Assembly (NCBI GenBank): GCA_019671005.1
Contig: CM033723.1
Span: 14,523,254 to 14,587,253, forward strand
Direction: 5' to 3'
Origin: Hibiscus mutabilis
Taxonomy: Eukaryota; Streptophyta; Magnoliopsida; Malvales; Malvaceae
Length of the DNA: 64,000 bases
Positions 23,702 through 35,341 of the stretch are shown one piece after another. Both the position numbers and the translations under genes were made by a program. Under the pieces are notes generated by a model. The model was given only the letters and a program-made list of their open reading frames with translations. It searched no databases and had not been told where the DNA came from. How positions within the stretch are numbered: position 1 is the first letter of the stretch; each line of letters starts with the position of its first letter.

Positions 23702-23916
23702 TTTTTCTAATTGTTTTTTATTTTAATTATTTAATTATTATTTTTTCATTTGTATTTTGAAAAATTAGATACCAAACACATTTTTACTATTTTCATTTTT
23801 GAAAACAAGTTTTCATCCCTATTAACAACGCATGTTCTCTCATTTTTAAAAAATTGAAAATAAAAATTATTTTCTGAAAAAAAAGTAAAAAATATTTTTT
23901 AAAACCAAACGGACCT
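23387..23916. mobile_element. Harbinger/Tourist-like MITE (530 bp)
   Basis: Inverted ends AGGGTCCGTTTGGTT and AACCAAACGGACCT, flanked by TTA on both sides (23384-23386 and 23917-23919), the 3-bp TWA duplication typical of PIF/Harbinger. No coding capacity; A/T-rich interior that is partly self-complementary. It carries an (ATA)n run near 23672-23700 and, at 23618-23628, GGTTCGAATCC, a perfect tRNA B-box word without a recognisable A box. Confidence 0.8.
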
Positions 23917-25119
23917 TTAATGTTTTCATTTTTGTTTTTCTAGAGCCTATGTAGCAGTTGGTACTTCGATGCTCTTAACTTTCCTCATAGAATTGTGCAA
24001 CAAAATAATGTGGCAAACACTCTAAATTTGATTCAGATATTTTTTAAAACTCAAAATTACGGTCTCTATCATTTCTATCTCAAATGTAACTAATTTTGAT
24101 TATTTTTATTATAGACATCAGTGAATGGAGAATGAATGAATCAAACATGTTTTATGCACATAACTTCGGTTCTAACCAAATATACAGGTAAATATATTAT
24201 TGAAGAAGTTTTATATTTTTCAAGTTTAATTTTATGTTTTTATTAATCATAGAAACCTTACAAACATAACGAAGGACATTCAAATCCAAAACTATAATCA
24301 TAGGTTAGTTATTTTATTTCAAACAAAAAATCATATTGTTATTACATATTAAATTTTATTTTATTTGGGATTGAATTTGTTCAGTACAAATTAAATATTT
24401 AAATTTTTTCTTCAAATGATGTAGATTAAAGCTCCTCATATGGACATTTGGATCAAAAATGAAATTTGTCATTCACGGAGATACATTAGTACCTTAAACT
24501 TTAGATTTTGTTGGAGCTTCAATTTTTTTCTCTTTAAGTTAACTATACAAGGATAAGCTAAATGTTCTAGTGAAAGTCATATTTTATTTATATTTTATTA
24601 TTCTTACAAATTAACAAGATAAATGTTTGATATGTGGTTTTTGATCTTCAATCATATGACTTGATCTTCATATAAATTAGACTTGTTATAGTAGCACAAT
24701 AATTTAAAATGGACCAACAAACACTATTGAATCTCCTAAAATTTTTAGCATTTCCTCCTAAGGCAAGTGTCATTTTAATTTATGGAAGCAACCGAACCTA
24801 GAAAAAGAACAAATATTTTAAAGGTATGTTTATATGTTTGATTTGAGTTTTAACTTTGAATAAATCTATGCTGTTTTTTGAAGAACAATTCTGTTAAATT
24901 ATTGTGTTTTACAATAACATTATATCAATAATAAATTGGGTGAAACAACAAAAGATTATATTTAATTTAAACATAAAAATAATTTTTATTATTCTCTTTG
25001 TCAAATGCTTTAAAAAACAAACTACTTTAAGTTGGCCTATTAACTAAGATATTGTACAAAAATCGTCATCTAATATGAACCGGTGATCACATCAACAAAA
25101 ATTGAAAATATATCTTACA
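23917..25119. other. AT-rich stretch without a recognised gene
   Basis: Two exon-like islands between splice-like signals (near 23943-24040 after TTTTTCTAG, and near 24116-24188 before GTAAAT) could be further 3' exons or UTR of the FAR1-like gene; neither shows a known motif. The rest is low-complexity A/T sequence. Confidence 0.3.
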
Positions 25120-26540
25120 GAGCAATTGTTGCATTGTAACAGATGCATAAATAGTGCAAGTATACACGTCGCAAAAGTAAAAAAAAAAGTGATAAGTTTA
25201 TCGTCCCCTCGTGGATTGGAATGATTCAATTCAAAGAAGTTGCACTTAAAGAAAAACAAGCATTAAATGATAATTTGGTTTACAGTTACCTCAAGTGTAA
25301 AGTAAATGTTGTAGCAAAATATAAAGAGAACTGAAAGTTAAGAAATAAACTGATCAAGATCAAGCTCACACATGAATAACAAGATGAATGAAAGGATGGG
25401 TTTACCGATGAATCATATGTTCAATTTTCATGAAAGCTACAACAAAGCTCAGCTACCTTACTACTCGACGGAGCTTTCTAATGATCCTCTACACTACGTC
25501 TAGGAAGAGACTAATAATGGATGGTAAACGAATGGTAAAGCAATACATGTCTGTGTAAATCCTAGCAAGAAGTTATCTATTAAACCTACTCCTTTTAATC
25601 ATTAAAACCTTCCTTACGTCTAAGGTGAGTTAGGATCTAAGCTTTCTAGTTAAATCTCATGGTTCATTAGATCTAACCTAACTCTTTCGATATTAGGCAT
25701 CGGAAATAGATTAAGACCAACTTTCAAGTGCTTTTACAAATCTAAGCAAGATAAACAATGAACAAAGCAAGTAAGCAGCATAAATGCTTTAACAGTCATA
25801 AATAGTTGAACATAATCATCCTACAATAAACCCAAGCCAAATAAAAATCAGTTCATGGCTAGGTGTAGGTCATCCATCAAATTGTATCTCAAAAAACATT
25901 CAAATAATAAATATGAGCTACACAAAGGAATTAACTAAGTCTCCTAAAAAACCTTTGTGCAGAGGTGAGCTTTGCGTGAGCTTCCCGAGCTTCCAAAGCC
26001 TCTTTTGAATGACTTATTTTACTAGAGGATCCTTTCTTTACTCAACAAAAATGCGACCAACCACTGGAGAGAGAAGAGAGGCGGTTTTCTTTCTTAATTT
26101 TCAGCCTTTTAAAATGTGGCCTTTCTTGCTCTTGTATATTAGGGCCTCTTAAGGTTTGTTGCCCTCAGCCTTGACAAATAGACCTAGTGAATATTCCCTT
26201 TCACATGTACAGAATAGTGGCTCGCGGTACCATTTTAACTGAGTGTATACCAGCAAGACTCCATTTTGTCCTCTAGCTCCTGAATTGTTGGTGGCATTTG
26301 ATAGCTTATTACTTTTAAATTGCTACAACATAGCTTCACCTCTTTTTCATACCTAAAAAACTACGAAATCCACCACCAGACTACCTTCCCTCATCATAGC
26401 AGCAATTCATCAATCTTTTAAACTCGTGAAAAAACTCCAAATATGCATGGTGAATGCACCTAAATGCAACCATTATGGCTTGAAATCAAACAATAACTCA
26501 AGTAAAAGGGTATGAAATATACCCTTTTTACGAAGTTAAC
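25120..26540 (-). mobile_element. Probable antisense LTR fragment of an Athila/Tat-like element
   Basis: On the minus strand the sequence ends with CCACGAGGGGACGATAAAC and a GCGACGTGTATACTTGCAC word, phrases that I recall from the 3' end of plant Athila/Tat-type LTRs; compare TATACTTGCTC just before the primer site at 41695-41741. No gag, primer site or polypurine tract was found and the outer boundaries are not defined. Confidence 0.35.
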
Positions 26541-27026
26541 AGCAACCATGATCTCCGCACTAAAAAGTCTAATGAATAATTTGGAGTATTCAATAATTCA
26601 TTACTTTTAAACATATTTTTTGAATGTTTCGATCGATAAATAATTTAAATAAATTTAACTACTAAAATTCAATTTGTAATAGATAGACCTATAAAAATTA
26701 TCTAATACTATGAGAAAACTATCTCCATCAGCTACAGCTTTGATATATTCTAAGTAGTTTTCAGCCTCGTGGCTTTCTTCCTTAATTGCCTCTTTGTTAT
26801 TAATTTCTGTATCTCCTAAAAGAAGGATGTACCACATTGTACAAAACTTCACCATTGAAGAAAGAATTAATGATGCTTGCATGTCATAATGTGTGTGGAA
26901 CATTTTAGATATGCATATATTAATACTTGCAAAAAATCATTGAGTTGAACAAAACATTGGGGCTCTTTGGGGCCATAGTTGTAGAAGTTATAGAAAAGAG
27001 GAATGCTAACTAGCAAATGCACTATC
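26541..27026. other. Unique-looking flank with a weak minus-strand ORF
   Basis: An 82-codon minus-strand ORF (26655-26903) has no recognisable domain and no strong support as a gene. This DNA and 42160-43430 were adjacent before the 15-kb retrotransposon nest between them was inserted. Confidence 0.35.
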
Positions 27027-27440
27027 TATAACACCCACTACCTGGTCTGGAAGAGAACCGTTACGTCACTGAAAACTTGATCGGAGCATGCAATTTTCTT
27101 AATTCACACATTATTCGCAAAATCATGTACAAAACATATGTTCTTAACATTTATGTCTTCCAATTAATCATGGCTTATCATATTAAGCCTTGATTTTATG
27201 ATTAGGGGTCATTTTGTAAAGAATTTAAAGTTTAGTGACTAATCTATGATTTCTAACATTACTTGACATTTTCAGAATTTAAAGCCACATATCTAAAATT
27301 CATGTTTTATTAGACTTGTCTGTAGAACTTCATCTCATTTGGAAGTCTATAGCCCATGTAATTAGCCTATTAATAATTTAGGGCTAATTTGTAAAGTTTG
27401 AATGTTCATTTCAGGTTCAAATCCATTTTTAACTACCTAT

Positions 27441-27665
27441 GTACCAGTACTCAAGAGGGACGTACCAATACACTATTAAATTTCCAAATTCTAGTAACCA
27501 AATTTGGTACCGGTATGAGGGCACGTACCGATATATTAAGGTACCATACCGATACGCCATGCATAAATTAAAATTCTAGCAACCTACTTTCGTACCGACA
27601 CGCTCGACCGTACCGGTAAGTGTTGCACCATATGGTCAATTTTTAGCCTAGCCGTGCCGGTACTC
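27441..27665. repeat. Array of GTACCGATAC-type words
   Basis: About nine copies and variants, among them GTACCAGTAC (27441), GTACCAATAC (27462), a GTACCGGTAT, GTACCGATAT, ATACCGATAC, GTACCGACAC and GTACCGGTAA. Spacing is looser than in the other arrays. Confidence 0.75.
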
Positions 27666-28086
27666 CCTGCACCAAATTGCAGATTTGGTAGACAAATTTT
27701 GATCTAATCTTGTCTAAATCATATTCAAAGCATATCAAACTTATACATCATACTTCTAACATCTTACCCTAACCATTTGTCATGTCCATGGAAGTTTCAA
27801 CGTGCATATGTTCCATTTATCCTTGTAATTACCATTAAGGTCATATTTGAGTCATACTTTACATTTTAATAACTAGTTTTAGTTCCATGCATCATGTACC
27901 ATATCACCTACTTATTTTACATGCCAAAATCATACTTAATCATACTTATACCATATGCCACCATACTAGGAGTTAAGGAAAGCACATATACATTACACAA
28001 AATGCTTGCAGAATGACTTGCAACCTTCCTTGCACGATCGATCTCTAAGGCTTCTTAAGACCTGAAAATGCATGAAATGAACATGT

Positions 28087-28104
28087 TAGGCTTATATAGC
28101 CTAG
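28087..28104 (-). other. Stem-loop in the LTR-end position
   Basis: TAGGCTTATATAGCCTA forms a hairpin; on the minus strand it reads CCTCACTAGGCTATATAAGC, the same layout (CCTCACTA-start) as the module of the Tekay-like LTRs, with a changed stem. Confidence 0.45.
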
Positions 28105-28444
28105 TGAGGTAGTTGACAACATAATATACATTCAATGCTTTATATGCATCCATGAATCATAATATATCATAAGAGTGCATGCTTGTTCATGATTCATAAC
28201 ATGGTTACATGAGTACATGTTTTCTTAATTCATGTTTCATAACATAATCATATGGATTTATGCTTGCATGATTCATGTATAAATAATTCAATTAATCATT
28301 TTGCCTTGGACCATAGTAACTAGTGGATATACGGATTCCCAACCAACCTCGTCAAGTCCATGAACGGTCAATCTTCGCCTCGCCACATAAGTGATGAGTG
28401 TATAAAGAACCTATATTTTAGACCCCTTTACTTAGCATATTGTA

Positions 28445-29622
28445 TGTTTTCGAAAGCATATTGTTGCATTTAGGAGTAGTTTGTATATAGTTATAAAGTT
28501 ATGGTACTTGAGCTTAATGTTTATCTATATTGGTGCTATTAATGGGAAAGGTAGTGGGTTTTAGTGGTGCTTTCGCATGAAGTAACAGAGCAGTAGAGCA
28601 CTGGAACATTGGAGAAACATTATCTCATGATTGACTAGATGCCATAGGATTGTTGTGACGCTAGAGACAAATCTTGAATCTTTTAACGTGATTTAATGTG
28701 TGACCCCTTCTTCTTCATTGAGCCATTAATGAAGTGGAAAGCAAAGATCCTCTTTAATTAATCACATGACACTTTATTAAAAGCATGTGACAAGATATTC
28801 TTTTATTGGCATTTAATGAACCAAAAGTAGAAAGCCCTTGGGTTTCTACTTATTATAAAAGGCAAGCGAATATCACAAGAAAGAGGAGGTTGCACTTAAT
28901 GCACAAAACACGCAGAGAAGCTTGTATTTGAGGAAACAGTCTATTTGTCTTCTACATTGGAGAACCACCATTGTCGAAGGTCAAGAGGAGTCTCCAAGAA
29001 AACAAAAGCTATCAAGAGAGGCTTGAGGAGTCTGGAGCGTTGTAGCACCAGTTCTAGGGCTTGAAAGAGAAATCTTATGTCGCTTGGATTTTCTTTCTCT
29101 CTTGCTTTATTGACTGGTATTATTTTATTATTTTGATGAATGTTATTCATTCAGACATTAGCTAAATACTTGATGTTGGGTTTATTGTTTTTTAAGATTT
29201 TATACTTTAATTAGTTGTTCAATGTTATAGCTTTTATTCCTTATATATTCTATTCATTGTTCTTCATGCGTAATTATTGTAAGAGCTATCGAGAGAGGCC
29301 TTTAATTATTGATCTGTGGCTTAATATTAAGAGAGTTAAGTTAGACAAACGTGAACAGTGGAGCTTAAGCTGTTAACTTATGTTCTAATTTAGCTTAGAC
29401 AAAAGTTTAGGATTTCAACGACTAATAAGGGGAGCTTGAATAGATAATGAGTTGTTAGGGTTTATGTAGACATGTATTGCCATAGCATTCATATTATCAA
29501 CTTCTAGGTATCGAGAGAGTCTAGGAGTTAATTAGAAAACCTTGTCGAATAGATAAGTGAATCAATTAGTTAATGCAAATATGTATTACCAAATGCTATA
29601 TCATTCAAATGGTAATTAGCAT
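28445..29622 (+). mobile_element. Left Athila-like LTR, 3' end deleted
   Basis: Aligns with 40286-41461 from TGTTTTCGAAAGCA to GGTAATTAGCATA. After 29622 it passes directly into gag, so the last 270 bp of the LTR, the primer site and the gag leader are missing relative to the right copy. Short ORFs in both LTR copies are not genes. Confidence 0.8.
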
Positions 29623-29638
29623 AGTTCGAGAGAGAAGA

Positions 29639-30480
29639 ATGGATAATCTTTGTAAAGATGATGTTTTTCCATGTCTCTTGACACAAGTTGCGGCATTGAA
29701 CAACACGATCACATCAATGCAAATGTCAAGAGTAACCCAAAGAGTTCATGTCATGGCAAATTCTTGTGATAATTGTAGGGGACAACAGCTGTTTGAAAAT
29801 TTTCCATACGATCCTGATGCGTATTGCTACAAGGAGGACCGTAAAATAAGTATTAGAAACCACCCCAAAGCCTACAGCCAACAGTGTAACCAGCAGCAAA
29901 ATCTTTCATGGTATGATCAAGGAGTTGAAAATTTTTATGACAATAATAGCTTTACTGCTGTAGCACACATGTCATGGCAAAGTAGTCCTCATCAACAACC
30001 AAACTTCTCATGGAATGCTGAAAAAGATGACAATTTATACACATCTTATCACCATGTTGCATCACCAGAATTCAATCCATTACTGCAACAAAGCAGTGAT
30101 TATCAAACGCAATCAAATTCCATGGAGGTTATGAAAGCTTGGATGGAAGCTGGACTTTAAAGTTCTATTGAAATATTAAGAAATATTGAAAATCACACAG
30201 TGGAGATTTTCAATGTTTTGAACAGCATGTAGCAGCAATCAATTCAAGGGGATATTGAAATCCTAAGTCAAGAGGACGAGGGGCAATGCGAAGAGATCTC
30301 CCTAATATCTGGGGAACAGCTACAACCTCCGAGTCGAGAGCATGAGAAATAATGCCCAGCAATGGATGAGCCTACACAAAGAGATGTTATAGCAACGTCT
30401 GGGGAATCTGATGCCCAGACCATTACAACAACATTGATGTTGGAGCAACAATATGTAGACTGCTATTATCCACAATGGCC
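29639..30480 (+). pseudogene. Athila-like gag remnant
   Basis: One frame with three stops (about 30158, 30228, 30350). It carries a zinc-knuckle-like CDNCRGQQLFENFP, the RNHPKAYSQQCNQQQNLSW stretch (Athila-type gag: RNHPNFSW), three Asn/Gln-rich FSW or LSW repeats, and after the first stop IEILRNIENHTVEI and GQCEEISLISGE, which match the family words LENQVGQL and EQCQAITLRSG. An intact 195-codon stretch (29573-30160) begins inside the LTR. The polyprotein would pack element RNA. The solo LTR begins 6 bp after this piece. Confidence 0.75.
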
Positions 30481-32819
30481 AGACCTGTGATACCCCAAAA
30501 TTTACTAAGTTGATTAAGGGACATTTAGTACTAAGATAATAGCTTAAAAGTTAACTTAGTGACTAAAATGACAAGAATGCAAAAGTTAGCATTTCTCTAA
30601 TTATGTGTTTTGAAAAGGAAACTTCTAAGGTTTAAAGGTCTCATGTGATAGATAGTAAATTGAATAAGGTATCATTAAAGTTTGGTTGAATTCCAAGGAA
30701 AATTGGAATGGGAACTAAAGTTTAAAAAGTTAGTGACCAAAACGTAAATTTTGAAAATTTTATGGCTAAAGTATAAACTTTGGAAAAGTTTGGGGACTAA
30801 AGTTGCAATTCCCTAAAAGTTAAGGGTTTTTATTTCATACATAAATAGATCACCTAAAGGTGTGGATCGAATGTGAAGATTTTGGTTGGATCCGATGTTT
30901 CTATTATGGGAAATTACAGTCAAAGTTTAAATGGAATTTGGATATCCAAATTAAATCGAATAATTATGAGATTTTATCATAAGATAGAGGAAGGTTATAA
31001 AAGTCCACTATAAGTGCTGGGAATATTTTTAGTTTGATCCAAGATGAATCCTACAGTTTAATCCTGAGTAAAGGGTTAAATTATCGATATATCGGATCGA
31101 ATGGAAAATTTTAGAGACTGATCCAAAAGCCATGGAAATTCATAAAATAATATTTATAAATATTTTATTATAGTTGGTTGGATTCTAACTAGATTTAGTT
31201 AGATTGTGCTGGAGTGACAATTTTTAAGTCAGGTTGGTAAATAAAGACTAGTTGGAGGGCAAATTAGTCTTTTACAAAGGATGGCATTTTTGAAATATTT
31301 TGGAAAATTAGGGGCAATTTTGAAAGGTCAATTACACATGGGATTAATCATGGCCATTGAATTTTGATAAGATTAACTCTTGGCCATTTGATTAAAAGGG
31401 TGAATTAGTAAATTCACTAATTAAATGAATTTAATATTCATAAAATTATCATATGTGGTTTAAATGAATAAAAGATGAGTGAAAATATTCTCATCCTTAT
31501 GAAGGGCTGTTCGAAACACCTAGAAAAGAAAAGGGGACGGGTTTTCAAATTTTCAAGTCCAAAATTGAAGAATCAAGGCTAATTTCAAGCAAAAAATCAT
31601 TAAGGTAAATTATTCTACACTTTATTCTCTACATTTTAATAGTAATATTGCATGATAAAAGTTAAGTTTATTTATATTATGGATGAAGATGATTATGGAA
31701 ATTGATAGTATATGATGGAATTGAAGTTGTATTGTGTAGAATTGATGTTATAAACATGGAATCAAGCTTGAAATTGGATTAATTCCATGTCTAAGGTTAT
31801 GAACCCTAACCCTAAGCATTTGGGGATTTTGGTTAGGGAATTAAATTGAGGATGGAATTGAATAGAATATGATGCTGTAAGCTTGATTATGATGTTAGAT
31901 TAAATAATTTCCCCAAGTTGAAATTTTAGTGACTAATTCGAATTGTTGGAGAAATTAGGGGAATTATTGAATATTTATTGTAGCATTTGAATTGATGAAT
32001 TATGATCAAAATAGCATGAATTGATGATTAGGAACCAAAATGGAAAATTTTGGAAGTAGAGAGATCAATTCGGCAATTTGAGAAAAATAAAGGATTGAAT
32101 TTGAATTGATGATTATTTGATAGAAATGATGTTTCAAGCATGATAGGAAGTTAAAGGAATTAAAATGACAAGAAAAGAAATGTGATGGACCATTTTGAAA
32201 TATTTTGAAATAAAAATTTTAGTGAAGGACTAAATTAGTCAAAGTTGGAAAGTCAAAGGAAAATTTCTAGAAAGGTTGGAAATAAATAAATAGTTAGTTT
32301 ATACATGAATTTAATGTACAAATGTGAGGTAGTGACCAAAATGTCACTTTTATAAAGTTTAAGAATTAAATGGATATTAGTCCAAAATGAGTTAATAGTA
32401 ATGGAAATTGCTCTAAATTGAGCTTGAACAATTATTTAATGTTCAAAATGGTCACTAAGGACCATAATGAACAATTGGTAAATGTTTAGAAGAAGAGTAA
32501 TAAGGGGATGTTAGAATATTCAAAAAGTTAATTATAGAAGTTGTGTTGGATTTGAATTGTGCCAGTAAGTTTAATAAACTGCCACAAATTTCATTAAAAA
32601 TGGTAGATGATGAATCTTATACCAATGTAAAGATATGGTTGTCTAGTTTCGTTTCCAACAAATGAAAGTTAATTTCTGAAGTTCCAAGTTAAAAGATATG
32701 AATATAAAATATATGCCCAAATAAGTTATTGATGGATAGGGTATGGTTGGAATGTTATAGAATATATCGGTTTATCATTTTGTGCGGGTATTACAGTGTT
32801 AAAAGTACACTTAGTGCAT

Positions 32820-33030
32820 GGTAAGCACAGCCTTATAAATGTGCGGGTATTATGGTAAGCACAGCCTTATAAATGTGCGGGAAGCACTTCGGTGCATATT
32901 TATCCGAGATAGCCCTATAGTGTTAATACTTAACACTTAGTGAATGGTTAGCACAACCTAATGTGTAGTATGGTTAGCACAACCTAATGTGCAGAATGGT
33001 TAGCACATCCTAATGTGATGTGCAGAGGAA
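32820..33030 (+). repeat. Short tandem/hairpin repeats in the solo LTR
   Basis: Two copies of TAAGCACAGCCTTATAAATG, the hairpin GCACTTCGGTGC (32884-32895), and three copies of GGTTAGCACAACCTAATGTG with small changes (32946-33022). The position in the LTR matches 3831-4000 in the first LTR. Confidence 0.75.
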
Positions 33031-33325
33031 GACAACCTTATATTTATTAGCACTTTGATGCAGTTTTATCTCGTGTGCTCAAAGTCCTCAAGACTACTTT
33101 GGATAATAATTTATTGGATAAATGGTAAATAATTTAGAGAGTATATGAACTCTCGGAGTAAATGGCAAGCATGTTGGTAGGATTTTATATCCGGTTATAT
33201 TATGTTAATACATGATTAACATAAGGAAATAAGAATATATGTATATAGTGATCACAACACACGGTTGTTATTATCTTGACATGAGATTAAATCAGGTTGT
33301 ATTGCATTAATTGTTATAATTACTT

Positions 33326-33345
33326 CACTAAGTATATACTTAGCG
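33326..33345 (+). other. Stem-loop module of the gypsy LTR (copy 4)
   Basis: CACTAAGTATATACTTAGCG: 8-bp stem with one mismatch and loop ATAT, followed by a weaker ATGATGATTTTCATGCGTAG in place of the second hairpin, then GGTAAG. Confidence 0.55.
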
Positions 33346-33612
33346 TATGATGATTTTCATGCGTAGGTAAGAACAAAGATCGGAGTAAGGAGTAACAAGC
33401 ATCATTATTAGGAAGAAAAATAAACAGCATCGGTCATGACATCCTTGAATGCGTTTTGATGTTGCTAGTTGGCATGTATAGATTATTAGTAGCTCGTTTT
33501 GAACTAATCTAGATATGTTTATAATAAATTATATCTAAATAGTGGTTAAGCAATCATGTGACATTCTGTACTAGTGTTGGGTATTAAATACTAATAAGGG
33601 TGTTACAAGACC

Positions 33613-34119
33613 ACATGGAAGATTTGATACCATCGAAGCTAGGGTATGCTCATATGCAAGATTTGAGACCAAAATCTCTACTGATGGAGATGATTGAAAA
33701 AGCTTAAAAAAAAGTGGTGGTTGGGTACTTGAATAGCTCGAAAGATGGTCCTTCACTTGAATTACACAAGATCATAATAGAGAAAGGCCATAGCAATTGG
33801 CTAGAACAACAATTGCCATGGCAACAAAGGCTACACCCGATGATGGAGGAAGTTGATGAGAATGAAGTAATCAAATAGTTGGGTGTTGGTATAATCTTTT
33901 CCATCAAAGAAATGAAGCCTTCGAGGACAATAGCAAGGTGGAGGGTATGCATGGATTACAAAGGAACAAGAAAGAAAGATATATCCATCAAGGTTTCACA
34001 AGAGGGAGTAGTTTCAAGCACCTTGCCTCAATTGTTTTGGGAAGAATTGTCACTCGATGAATGATACAAATGGACTGTAAAAAGTATCAAAAACGAACCC
34101 ATCCTAACACATCAGGATG
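33613..34119 (+). pseudogene. Athila-like reverse transcriptase remnant
   Basis: Two overlapping frames. First LHKIIIEKGHSNWLEQQL and QRLHPMMEEVDENEVIK (family: HQRRLNPxMKEVVKKEIIKWL), then LGVGIIFSIKEMKPSRTIARWRVCMDYK (family: DAGIIYPIS ... GWRVCMDYRKLN), read in short pieces. This is the N-terminal part of RT; the catalytic YxDD region is missing, because the coding remnant ends at the copia insertion at 34125 and is not continued after 38423. Confidence 0.7.
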
Positions 34120-34124
34120 ATTAA

Positions 34125-35246
34125 TGTTAGGATTTATGTTTTGATATAATAATTTAAAAATAGTTTTGGACTAATTTGAAAAGGTTTCAAAAATGGTTTT
34201 AAGTCCAAACAACTTGAAAATAAGTTTGAGAAGTTTTTGAGAGGATTTGGAAATGTTTTAAACATTTTTAAAGTAACCAAACTAAAGATTTCTAACTACC
34301 CGTACCGATACGGTATACCCCGTATCGATACAGATAAGGGTTTGAGCTACTGTAATTTTCTAGTAACGAAAAACTGTACCGATACGCCCCTAGGCGTACT
34401 GATACGAGAGGGATCGTACCAATACGCTTGTACGCGTACCAATCCAGATTTCAACTACCCCCAACGGTTATTTCCCAATGGCTATTTGAATTGCAGGGCG
34501 TACCGATCCACATTAATACGACAAAGCTTTGTACTGATATGGCCCATGATGTTTCGATATGGGCAGCCAAATTGTGCATAACGGCTAGTACCTGTATCGA
34601 TAGGGGTACACGCGTACCGATATGAAAAGCTGTAGAACTGCATTTATTGCAGGAAATAAAGCCTCCATCGGCTCCAATTCAATCCCAATTGTCTTCAACG
34701 ACTAGGAACTCAATTGTGACTATAAAATGACCCTTCAAGCTTCAGCAACAACTAATGAAACAATTGTCAACAATATTATGATGCCAAAATTGTCTTAGGG
34801 CTTTTAATTCTCATTCTTTGTATAGACAACACTTGTGAACTTTAATTGTTATATTTGCTCAAGTGTTTAGGTTTGGGTAAGTGAGCTTTAGAGTGCAAAC
34901 AAACACCTTTAAGAGGGATTTCAGTTTGCTTAAGAATTCTCTTGTTTAAGAGTGATCCCAAAGCTCGGTTTGTGAGCTTTGGATGCTAGACTTGGTGAGT
35001 GAGTCTAGGATTGTAAGGGTTGCCTCTTAAGCCTAGAAAAGGGGAAGAATTCTTAGTGAATTGGTTGAAATCCTTAGTGGGGAAGCTAAGGTAGTGGATG
35101 TAGGCTTTGGTTAGAAAGTCGAACCATTCTAAATCCTTGTGTTATTTTCTTTATCTTTTGCTTCCACCGCCAACACCCAAAAATTGACTTCTCCACCTCT
35201 TGGCAAGCAATTCGGCTGAAGGAATTCGAGCTCAATCAACTCAACA
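34125..35246 (+). mobile_element. Left LTR of the gag-only copia element
   Basis: 1122 bp, TG...CA ends. Nearly collinear with 37334-38423; it has about 30 bp extra, including part of the array region. Confidence 0.9.
34302..34624. repeat. 20-bp-phased GTACCGATAC array, left copia LTR
   Basis: Copies start at 34302, 34322; 34376, 34396, 34416, 34436; 34500; 34531, 34551; 34594, 34614. Within each group the step is exactly 20 bp, while spacer bases are unrelated. Between the first two lies the dyad GGTATACC at 34312, 10 bp from each. Confidence 0.92.
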
Positions 35247-35247
35247 A

Positions 35248-35260
35248 TTGGTATCAAAGC
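35248..35260 (+). other. Primer-binding site of the gag-only copia element
   Basis: TTGGTATCAAAGC follows the LTR end; it matches the initiator-Met-tRNA site TGGTATCAGAGC with one change. Confidence 0.8.
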
Positions 35261-35341
35261 GAGGCTCAATCGAGAAGTATTAACATTCTATTGAGGTGAT
35301 CCGGCAAGCTCAACCATCAAACAAGTTAACCGGTTTCCATA

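Larger units (their letters stand above)
27027..28444 (-). mobile_element. Antisense gypsy-type solo LTR, left piece
   Basis: Starts TATAACACCC on the plus strand (usual TG changed to TA). It is continued at about 41865-42159, which ends GGGGTGTTACA; the outer flanks are CTATC (27022-27026) and CGATC (42160-42164), a 4-of-5 target duplication. It holds a GTACCGATAC-type array (27441-27665) and a stem-loop of the LTR layout (28087-28104). The Athila-like element starting at 28445 splits it. Confidence 0.7.
30486..33607 (+). mobile_element. Gypsy-type solo LTR (3122 bp) with perfect AGACC duplication
   Basis: TGTGATACCCC at the start and GGGTGTTACA at the end, with AGACC at 30481-30485 and again at 33608-33612. 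No interior. It shares the landmarks of the Tekay-like LTRs: a TAGTGACCAAAACGTAAATT opening, repeated GGTTAGCACAACCTAATGTG words (32940-33020), GCACTTCGGTGC (32884-32895) and the stem-loop at 33326-33345. It interrupts the Athila gag-pol remnant. Confidence 0.92.

Noticed and set aside
26655..26903. 82-codon minus-strand ORF
   Set aside because: No domain, weak codon pattern, no splice or promoter support.
34302..34624. Regularly spaced repeat with unique spacers, CRISPR-like at first sight
   Set aside because: Repeat and spacer are only 10 bp each, the genome is a plant, and the array lies inside LTRs; no cas genes.
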